Assembly: GCA_023014335.1 (NCBI GenBank)
Contig: JAECYW010000020.1
Span: forward strand, 1,240,001 to 1,304,000
Length of the DNA stretch: 64,000 nt
Direction of reading: 5' to 3'
Source: Galerina marginata
Taxonomy: Eukaryota > Basidiomycota > Agaricomycetes > Agaricales > Galerinaceae
Made by a program: the position numbers and the translations under genes. Shown piece by piece: positions 55,238 through 64,000 of the stretch. Every line of letters begins with the position of its first letter. Position 1 is the stretch's first letter. A model generated the notes under the pieces. That model had not been told where the DNA came from. It worked only from the letters and a program-made list of their open reading frames with translations, and made no database searches.

Positions 55238-57552
55238 GCATTTCAGTTAAGTCGAAAATAAACGTTAGACGCCTATACATTATAATGGCAAACCCAATTT
55301 ATTTAAGTATTTGAAAGGTTTTCATCACAAGCCGACTCTAGTCCTTGGGTGAATACGGCCTTGCAATCATTCGACGACGTGGAATGTCGTCCGCATGCTA
55401 GTCTAACATGCTGCTACCCTCCCGTCCATAGCTCCTGGAAAATATAACAAATGACTTTCAGGAACAAAACACCCGTGATTTACAAAACCGAAGCAACCTT
55501 CAAGCGCACATCAATTATCAAGCTCTGCCCGTGTACCGCTGCACTGAGGTAGAGTGCTTTGGACACATGTATAGTTAGAGCTACGATGGTGCACGAATAA
55601 CCAGAATATAAATGCCAGGTCACAATAGACAACACTTTTTACAGTGAGACGGTCGGAAGATATTGAAATTATATGGTGTGGAGAGACAGTGGAAAAAGGT
55701 GTGAAAGTGGTAAGTTAGCCGTTGGCGGGGTATGAAGAAAAGTAGTAGTACGCCTGGATCATCGGTTGAAAGGGCCAAGGAGGGCGAGCTCACAGGTGCG
55801 GTGCACTCCAGGTATGGTGCTTGCTACTGAGGAAAGACCAACTAGCAGTCGCAGAAGCGAGCTATGTTGTACCTGTGGTTATCGCAAGGCTCGGCGTTTT
55901 GTGCTCCACATTGGCATCTTATTGAATACGTGAACGACAGTAGCGGTGGTGACTGAATAAAGGCGAAGTCGCGCAGAGACTCGGAGGGCTACTTGCACCA
56001 AAGCTGTGTGTTGCGTGTTGCATGTAGCCAGCTCAACACCGCGCTTAGATGGGCTGTCATCCAGCCTTGAGACGGGTCATTCACTGGTAGAGTGGGCAAT
56101 GCATGTGGCAGAAGGTGAAACACGACGTAGGTAGATATAGAGTAATGGATAGGCAGCTGCAAAGAAAGCCTAAGTCCGAGTCTGAGTGGGAGATGAATGG
56201 CAACGCGTTTTAGGGTCCCCATATGCTTTAGGCGTTAATTCAGCGACCGAGATGGTCCAACATGTGTCTTTCACGTTACCCGATACAATACCGGGTTTCT
56301 ATGTCTTCTTGGGTGCAAAGAGTTCCCTGGAGGTCGAAAGCAGACCGAGAACGACGAAAAGAAGACCCGAGAAAGGGCCGCCCGTCTTGCTTAAATGGCG
56401 ACGCGACGGCGAGAAGGTGAGGCTTTGTCCCATCTTTTCCACTTGTCCAAAGTCCATACTCAGATCTAGGCTGCCCTAGGACGAGAATGTAAGCTTTCCC
56501 CATGACACGAAGAGCCATTTCGTCCTCAAGTACCAAACGTGAACTTTAATGAATCGATGTCGGATGGCGTCACACCAGAGCCTCCCGATCCATACCAGAA
56601 AACGTCCAGATATCTTGGGAGAAGGCAGTCCAGTGAGGCCATGAGGCGTTCAAGCTTCAAGATGCGACAATTATGAGGGGCAGCGGACGTCAATGGCCAT
56701 GGAATGAAAGTTGAAGAATGAGAGTCTTTGGAAAAATACCAAATAGAGCGATCGAACAGACAGCCAGAGTGGCATCAATCTAGTCACGTGAGTTTGCCGC
56801 GGCATTTCTGTATTCTACCGTGTGACGCGTCGGCTATATTAGAAACCACTCGTATGATTGGAATTCACAGTTTCTGATTTGTATCGTGTGCTTCAATATA
56901 TTTCAGATTCTTTGAAAACTCAATTTTTGGCGGGCAATGGTTTGAGCTGTAGTCAAAACTTGATAATCAGCTTTGAAATTTTACCGTGAACACAAATGCT
57001 CCCATTATTCAATTGAAGACTTTGCATACCCTATTAGTTAACATAAGTCAAGTAATTCAGCGACCTGTCTTGTAGCCAAAATGTCCACTCGTGGGCGTAA
57101 GTAGGGGGTTTTCGCTAATCCAACAACTTTAGCGCATTTTTCATTGTACGTTACTGTGTATAGAAACGATCAATTTAGCCATTGAAACCTACAATAAAAA
57201 CTTCGTGTTCTTATCAAAAGACTCTTTAAGAGAGCGGGGCCAACGAGACGCCAGGTCTTTATTTAGGTGAAGTAATCGCTCCTAAATTGTACGAGAAGAT
57301 ATAGCGGACATGCAGGGAGATTTATCAAGCATTGAGGCTTTTACAAATGACGGGTAACTTTACGTATTGTCCCACATGGTTCGTGAATTACTGCTTCTGT
57401 GGGCGACACAGTCAACAGTCTATGAATCTGACCTCTACACTATAAGTCTACACATGCTGAGGCACTGACGCGATGCTTACGTTATTACAATTTACACCGA
57501 AAAAGGGCTAGGCACGGCCGACACCGGAAATCTGACGCTTATTTTCAACCAG
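55238..57552. other. Long intergenic region, one possible tiny first exon
   Basis: A plus frame at 56186-56479 and its antisense shadow have no recognisable features. At 57081-57096 ATGTCCACTCGTGGGC is followed by a perfect GTAAGTA donor. It would join in phase to an acceptor at 57552 in front of the next gene, but the intron would be about 456 nt, long for this genome, so exons may be missing between them. Confidence 0.35.
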
Positions 57553-57566
57553 CCAAAGTTCATTCT

Positions 57567-59709
57567 ATGACTCCATCAGACATTGAGCGCTTGGAAGAAA
57601 GCTGGTGGCTGCAGAATCCTCCTCTCGTGTACAGTTATAACCAAATACCAAAGTCCTCAAAATGGGTGGCTAGATTGCAACCTTCGTCGACTGTGGACGG
57701 AAGTGTCCTGGAGATAACCGTCGACCAAAGTAACTACGAAGTCCCACCTAACTGGGCTAGTGTTGCGATGTTGTTAGACCTCAACCAATTTGCATGCGTT
57801 GCGGATAGTGTAGCAGAAGAAAAGAAGGGGCGAAAGGCGATGAGGAATCACAAGACCGTCGCGTTTGTGGACGCTATGAGGAGACACGCACTACAGAATT
57901 GTACTCACACAGAGTATCCTCTTCCGCTTAAGAGATGGCTTCAACGACTTGCAAATGGACAAAGCAACTCACCAACTCTCATGGCGCAGAATCGTGAGGT
58001 TTTGAACGAGATATATAATGATTCCAATTGGCGCAACGGTATCTCTCTCACCCTTCCCTTTGCCAATTTTCTGGACTAATGACACATCGCTAGCTGTCTA
58101 CGACTGGGCCATAAACAACAAAATCAGCCTCCTCAAAGCATGTAAATCGATATTTACTACTGTCCTCAACAAAGAAATGAGAGGTGGCCCCGAGGAAGAA
58201 GCGGAGGCTCGCGCAAAGGTTGCAGTGGAAAATTTGATATTCCAGCTACAACTGGATGGATTTTGTCCGCGGGATCCGACAGGTAAATTTGTTTTAAACA
58301 CTTTAAACAAACCGTATTTTGAGGGCCTAGATCCGTCGTTAAACATAGGAAAACCGACTGAAGGAAGAAAACGCGGGAGGCCCCGCAAAAGCGCTGCACC
58401 GGAGTACGACCCTAGCCAATACGAACCCGAAATCAGGAACCGAATTCGAAAGCCGCAGCAGAAGGCTGAGGTACAGCCAGCAAAGAGCCAGTTCGAGGAA
58501 CTTAGCCAAATGCCGTTGATACAGTCGCCAGTGAAGAAATCCAAGTCCGTGAAGGCAAAGGCAAAACCTGTATGGATAACCATCTTTTTTAATTGGAAAT
58601 TTGACCCAAATCCCATAGCATACTATGTCAATTTCATCCAACGAAACAAAGTTCTCTTCAAGCGCTGGACGGGCAAGAAAATTTGTAAGTTTAGTCCGCT
58701 ATATAATATTCTTCGGTTTTCCCTTTTTTTTTTTTCAATTTGAACGGTTTTAGAAATCACTGCCAGGGAAGAAAACCGAAAAAAATTCTTCTGTAGGACA
58801 GCCCAAAGAGAAGGTAAGAATGATAAACATCACGAATATTGGAGTTCGCCGTCAAATCTCTACATTCTACAGCCCGCGCGACCTACGGATCCAGGCTCCC
58901 CAAGAACGAATTTCTCGGGCTTGGACCTTGAGTGTAGCTCATCCGAACAGGTACAGTCTAAAAAAAATTCCTGATGGACAGTATTACAAGCAAGCAAATG
59001 CTTCTTTTTAAGTCGCTGCAAGCCCACGCAACAGCATTGACCCCACACAACGCTAAATTACTTCCCCCGTCGAACAGTGATATCCCCCCATCTACAAATC
59101 CTCCCAGTCCATTGAGAAACGTTCCGAGAAATGTTACCTTACTCACGGTTCGAATTCATATTTGGCCTAAATAACCTACTGACTATTAAAACCGAATTAG
59201 AAACACGCACAATTTTCGACCAATTCAGAGGACCTCACCAACAGGGAAGCTGATGCAGAAAATACAGAGTTTGTCAAGGTCAGCACTTTCAGAGCGGTGT
59301 ATCTAATTTGTAATTGATCATGATCAAGCATAAGAGCCTGTTGGATATGTTGATTTCATACAGAGACGACAGCGACGTTGAGAAGCTTTTGACCATGTTG
59401 TCTCAGACGTCTTTTGTGTTCAATGTCGTCATGTTTGAAGAGGCGATGTTGATAAATAACAATAACCTGCAAATGAAGGTGAGAACAGATTGACGGTGGT
59501 TTTATCGTTTAATTCTTATTTCACGAAAGGCATTCAAGGCATGGCGGGAGCATTGGCTTGTTTCGTTCCGGAAGCGGCGAGAATCCGAGACCTTTCAACC
59601 ACCGGTGTCGAAGACTATAAGGGGTCTCCAGCAATATTTCAAAGAAATCGGACAACAACGCACCCAAAAAAGTGATGGACTTGGGTCAATACCGAGGGGG
59701 AAGCAGTAG
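57567..59709 (+). CDS. AT-hook protein (~576 aa), probable chromatin-associated DNA-binding protein
   Basis: Eight exons fit in phase: 57567-58038, 58094-58684, 58767-58813, 58873-58950, 59013-59147, 59201-59278, 59329-59478 and 59530-59709. The first intron has a GACTAATG branch site. Residues about 270-280 contain GRKRGRPRKS, a classic AT-hook (the GRP core flanked by basic residues), which binds the minor groove of AT-rich DNA. It is followed by a Lys/Arg/Pro-rich linker. The N-terminal 250 residues are likely globular (WWLQNPPLVYSYNQIPKSS, LPLKRWLQRLANG) and unrecognised. The C-terminus is helical and basic (AFKAWREHWLVSFRKRRESE). The start may lie further upstream, in the tiny exon at 57081. 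The gene is convergent with the next one, with a 163-bp gap. Confidence 0.75.
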
Positions 59710-59872
59710 CAGACCTGTAACAAATTTTACTATCGTAAAACAGTAACGTTTCTTAAACAAGATAATTGGCCATCAATAAATATTTGAGCACTCCGGCAAA
59801 TAATTTCAGGATTTTTCAATATTATGACAAGGTGGTTGTTCCAATTTCCGACCATCGTTCTTTTTCCCTCAT

Positions 59873-61530
59873 CTACTTTACTGTTGAGAGGGCCTTTTGG
59901 TCAAGGTCACGGGAGCGGCATAACTTGCTGTTTGGAGGACGAGGGCCCGTCGTTGGAAACCGGAGTTTCAGAAGAGATGTAATTTTGTCCCTCGTATTGT
60001 TTACCCACTGAATGATCTCTGCTGACATTGGATGGATAGGTTGGCGATGAGATAACGATAACCACTGTTGGAGTCCATTACTCTCGAGATCTAAACATAG
60101 CCTGTCATGCATCTCAACGAGGAAGGGGGGAATACCTCCCGATGGTTCACCAGCAATGGAAAGATTGAAGTTCACAACAGATTTCGCTGTCGAAAACTCG
60201 TCGAATCCCCACAGATACAGACTGGCATGACAAGAGGATGTAAAGGCCATGGATGCATATATCATTCCAGGCGGGAGGTAGAAGCCTTCCGGCTCATCGA
60301 GCATATTTAGCTCCAGGCCTTCAAGAATATTGAGTGCATCCACTGTTGGAATAGGTCTACCATGTGTTATTGTGTGCTCCCATACCAGTCGAAGATTTCG
60401 ATCTGTAGCTGGCCAGGTGATCCAAAGCATTCGTCCCTGTATATGTTGAACGAACTGGCCAGCGCCAAAAACGTCGATTTGAGGGTGGGTGACGGCGGCA
60501 GGCGGTGTGAGAGAACTTGACCAACCGGAAAAAGGATCTGCGGGATTACAAATGTAGTTAGGACTTTCGTCGTATGGATGGGCTGTCAGTCTACACGACC
60601 CAAGTCCTCTGGCTGAAAAGGGTATCGCCGATGCTCCTAGTAAGCTCTGGTTATTTTGCCACTCAGGTGTGTTGGTGACCGTCGAAAATGAACTGATTAC
60701 GTCCTTCGAGAGTATATGCTCCCCAACGCACCCATGTTCAAAGTTTATTCCCAGAAACGACGACTGAGACTGGATATCCAGAAGATCTTGAAACCCCAGG
60801 TCGAGGGTGGGCTTGATAAAGCTAGGCGGCTGTGGATGTATCCTTAGGGCGGATCCGGGGCGAGGCTTCGGCGAAATGGAGCAGTCTAATTGCATTAACT
60901 TCTGAAGGATTTCGACGCCAGTTGCTTGAGTTGGCCGTACAAAGCAGAGGGGTGCAGAGGTCCATCTGCGATGTTCGTGAGACAACCAGTGACCGCTCGA
61001 TGCGTCCGTGGCACGATGAATTGGGGTTACCAGATATCGATTCTGAACCTTTTTTTCTTCGAGCCCGACTATTTTTTTAGATCTTGTGTTGGTGTATGTG
61101 GATTTAGATCTCCATGAGCAGTGCATGTCGTCGAGACAGAATTTACCGCCTAAAATCGGGTGATGAGTTGATGGGGTGTGATTCTTTCCAACCCGATTAT
61201 AGACCATTTCGTCCCAGCCAAATTGTGACTTGGCATATATTCGATCAGATGAGGACTTCGGTTGTACGATTCCCGTCTTTATCCTCCGGAATGCAGCAAT
61301 GGGGTCGTCTGTAGCAATCATAATGTCACCAACGACACCCTGGGTTTCCAGTGGATTCTTCACACAGTATACGTTGTATGACCATCTTTCTCTCTTAAAG
61401 GTAAATCCCTTTTGAATAATGAGGTAGCCACAACCTTGGGACTTGGGTCAGATATAGGGAATTAGCGGCATAGAATACAGGTACCTGTAGCGCGATCCAA
61501 GGTCTCTTGACTTCGAGTTTTAGATGTCAT
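59873..61530 (-). CDS. JmjC-like (cupin-fold) protein, 535 aa, probably inactive
   Basis: Exons 61530-61485 and 61434-59873 join across a 50-nt GTACCT...CCAAG intron containing a GCTAATTC branch site. The N-terminus is MTSKTRSQETLDRAT. The central stretch HPQIDVFGAGQFVQHIQGRM followed by LWITWPATDRN matches the 'HxD..G......G.K.W..WP.T..N' core of basidiomycete JmjC-like proteins. The later LPPGMIYASMAFTSSCHASL matches 'PP.tiHav.tf..scH'. At the iron site the first ligand appears as Gln (QID rather than HxD) and the distal His as Tyr. Catalysis is therefore doubtful, while binding or scaffolding remains possible. The C-terminus is basic. Assignment rests on pattern memory only. No break in the frame. 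Confidence 0.65.
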
Positions 61531-62759
61531 TTTGATGTCTGGTAGACTCCTTAAGGAACCCTAAATAAAGGAAAAGCTCTATCAAATATTCTAATCTGGA
61601 TTAAAGGAATCGTTTAACCAGCCTTAAAGTCTCGGGTTTACGTAGCGAACGTTCTAGTCAAGTTCCAGTTTGGTTCATTAGCCGTTTCATAATTAAGATA
61701 ATTTTTGGATATCACGTGTAAGTAAGTTGCCTAAGTTCAGAGTGACCGAGGGTCTTAGAGTTAGGTTAGAGTACGTGACTCGTTTCAGCGCAACTTGCCG
61801 CATAACTGCATAATTGCAGCTATCGTCAAAAAAAAAAAAACAGAAAGTTAGAGGTGTAGATGAGATGTGTGGTGACTGCCTGAATAGGTTTTGGTTCTCG
61901 TTTTTATTCCTCGTGTAACGGCATAAATGGTGCATAGATATAGCCTGCATGTAATTACTTTCAAAATAAAATCCACGGCAAGTTGTTTCGATTTTGCAAA
62001 GTCACGTGTCCCCCACCCGTAGGATTGGCAAAATGGGGACTGGCAAAATTCAAACAACGTACCGTCGGATTTTGCTCACCCGTCAAAATAAACCGGACGC
62101 GGGAGTGTATTTCCGTATCCGCGTCAGTCCATAGCACAGCCACCAAGTGTCGATCTTTATCATGACCCGGATCAAACATGTTACAGGCTTGATTAGTGAT
62201 GTCAGAGGAATATAACCCACCCCGGCAGTGACCAGTCCAGTGATAAGTAAGCATTATGTTGCATAGAAATTTCCCCTCCCCCTTCCGACCTTGACGATGG
62301 GTTAACCCACCTGGCTTGAGTCGCTTGACTCCCGCACCATGTGCAAGAGATGACCTAAATATAGCAGTTTTAGCGTCACAACCTGCTCTCGATGAGCAAA
62401 ACCGTAAGATTGCAGATGTAGTACACTTCATCTTATCAGCCACGATCAGCCACGAGGTCAGTTCACATATACCTAATGGTTTAAAGAGTATAATGGGTCC
62501 TTTTTAGATTAATTAAAAATACCTGACGATTTTTCTGGTGTAGGTACAACGAGACACAATCTCTCGTTCAGGCAAACACAGACAAATAAACGGAAGGAAA
62601 AATTCGATCTCTTCTACCACCACGCCTCCAGCAAGCGATCATGGGAAGTAGTGGTTTAGCGATATTAACCATGGGTCAAACTAGCGGGTCTCAACTATCT
62701 TCGCGATCAAGTCGCCTTCTGTGACCGCTTCCGAACATTCACCTCCCCCCGACGAGTCT
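61531..62759. other. Intergenic, no supported gene
   Basis: A 160-codon minus frame (61961-62443) has no credible motif or splice partner. GATTGGCAAAATGGGGACTG with a second GGCAAAATT nearby forms a weak local repeat. Nothing else is seen. Confidence 0.4.
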
Positions 62760-64000
62760 ATGGAACGACCGAACACGTACGACTATGACCGGTCTCACCT
62801 TCCGTCTCCAAATAAGACGGCTATCTCTACCGATTCAAAACATTCCACGCCCTCTCCGGATGAGTTCGTAGAAAGAATGAGGGCAGGTGAGTTGCGACAA
62901 CATTTGCATGTTTTCTTCAACTGAAACGACGAAAACACAGAGAAGTCTTTGTACCGAATGTTAATGGATACAGAAGAGCCCGTGGTGTCACTTAAACAAA
63001 GCGAACCCTTGGAAGGTGATTTCCAGGCTTTGTCTAATTTGTGTATCAAACCTCGTCGCCGACGTCCTATTCTCCACAGTGAAAGATGTGTACGAGTCCC
63101 CGTACCCATCTTTTTGGACTCCATCGAATGACTCAACGAGCCAGATGGAGGAACTCGTGGATCATGATGCCGCTAGTCTGCAAGATCAGCAATTCTACGA
63201 GATTGATTCTAGTTCGACAGGGATTCTTCCAATTGATCGGGGTCCGGAGTTAGGAGATATAGCAATCGATTCAGACCCTCCCATTTCTTCCCGAGAGCAC
63301 ACCCACAGCGCTACCTTAGTAGGAACGCCTTTTTGTCAGAACAATATCAAGATAGTAGAAAGTATGTTTTTCCTCACGGTTACGGTAAAAAATGGTAAAA
63401 ACTGACAACCTCTTAAAAGAGACGCATTCTGTGGAAGAAAACGGAGTTTCAAAGTTCCACCGGTTGAACAACGCTACAGGCGCGTTCGCTGTAATATTAG
63501 AAGAAGTAGAAAGCTAACGATTGCATCAGTGAACGGCTCTGATGTTGAGCAGAAGACGTATACGAGGCCAAACACGCCTTTGATGGTTATTCCTGGAAAG
63601 CTGGCTGGTCTATCGGAATGGTTAAATGAAAAGTCCCTACCTGCCGACGTGATGGTTGTTTCAGACGGTAAAACTGCAAAAGACTGGCGAAGGAAACATC
63701 AACTGTTTTCAGTACTTTTTGCCTGGGACGACGGTGACCAGGTCGATCAAGACTCTTGCACGTCGGTGTGTAACATTTTCTCCCGCTAATAATATAGTCT
63801 GACATAAAAGACAGGCAATAAGAGAGCTGGCTGGGAAGAGATATCTAGACAGACGTGCTCCGAGATATGATGGAGGGTTATTCCGGAGTACATACACATC
63901 GTTTTCAGAAACCGTATTATTCTCGCTGTGCATTGAAGTCGAAATGTATGTCGTACAATCTCTGTTGAAATTCTCGGTTCACGTAACTTAACTAACAGGG
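62760..64000 (+). CDS. Uncharacterised multi-exon protein, continues past the right edge
   Basis: In-phase exons: 62760-62886, 62941-63015, 63080-63361, about 63422-63741 and 63815-63949, with a further acceptor (CTAACAG) at 63998. The coding-like frame is open upstream to 62721 and to a possible acceptor at about 62686, so the start is uncertain. The N-terminal 130 residues are acidic and Ser/Pro-rich (HSTPSPDEFVERM, VYESPYPSFWTPSND), probably disordered. Then comes a basic segment and a more compact part (LMVIPGKLAGLSEWLNEKS, TAKDWRRKHQLFSVLFAWDD, KRYLDRRAPRYDGGLF). Around 63420-63520 two frames both look coding-like, so that splice needs checking. No family recognised. Confidence 0.55.

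Noticed and set aside
61961..62443. 160-codon minus-strand frame
   Set aside because: No recognisable motif, no splice partner, mixed composition. Probably chance in an intergenic region.

Overview
The window is nuclear DNA of a filamentous fungus, most probably a basidiomycete of the Agaricomycetes. The evidence is: genes made of many exons separated by ~40-80 nt GT-AG introns (several with CTAAY-type branch sites), families typical of that group (F-box/leucine-rich proteins, JmjC-like cupin proteins, a BAH-PHD protein, a sirtuin), and TTAGGG-like telomeric motifs. No bacterial operons, rRNA, tRNA or CRISPR were seen. All gene models were spliced by hand by finding splice sites that keep the reading frame. 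No homology search was possible, so product names rest on motifs visible in the translations.

Layout. 0-10 kb is gene-poor. It holds the 5' end of a gene at the left edge, a decayed ORF (1.5-2.3 kb), a higher-order tandem repeat (2.9-3.6 kb), two paralogous three-exon genes for a 92-residue Cys-rich protein duplicated with their promoters (5.0 and 9.6 kb), and a two-exon F-box-like gene (6.8-8.1 kb). 10.7-31 kb is almost all repeats. Short palindromes built on three consensus themes are arranged in clusters: GCGGTTCTTCGAGCCGC-like, TGACGCTCGTCGTGCGTCA-like, and palindromes with a GTGAGAC/GTCTNAC centre. They flank or lie in large inverted-repeat (foldback) cores at ~12.6, ~22.8 and ~26.0 kb, with decayed pieces at 29.5 and 55 kb. 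A second foldback (about 15-19.4 kb) contains an inverted pair of 118-bp MITE-like elements and a telomere-like block near its axis. An AT-rich insertion (26.7-28.0 kb) interrupts the array. One small intact-looking gene (19.7-20.3 kb) hides among the repeats.

32-64 kb is gene-dense. In order: a ~1,636-residue uncharacterised protein with tandemly duplicated phase-0 exons; divergent from it a BAH-PHD protein; a small coiled-coil nuclear protein; three F-box/LRR-type genes and one 5'-truncated relative; a very long JmjC-like gene whose middle is a run of about 20 short symmetric phase-1 exons in a repeating four-exon cycle; a sirtuin with one in-frame TGA; an AT-hook protein; a second JmjC-like protein convergent to it; and an uncharacterised gene leaving the right edge.

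Taken together, 37-61 kb places histone-reading (BAH-PHD), deacetylase-like (sirtuin), DNA-binding (AT-hook) and two probably catalytically dead JmjC-like proteins side by side among F-box genes. Whether they act together is inference. The most distinctive signals are the palindrome/foldback array and the exon-duplication genes.
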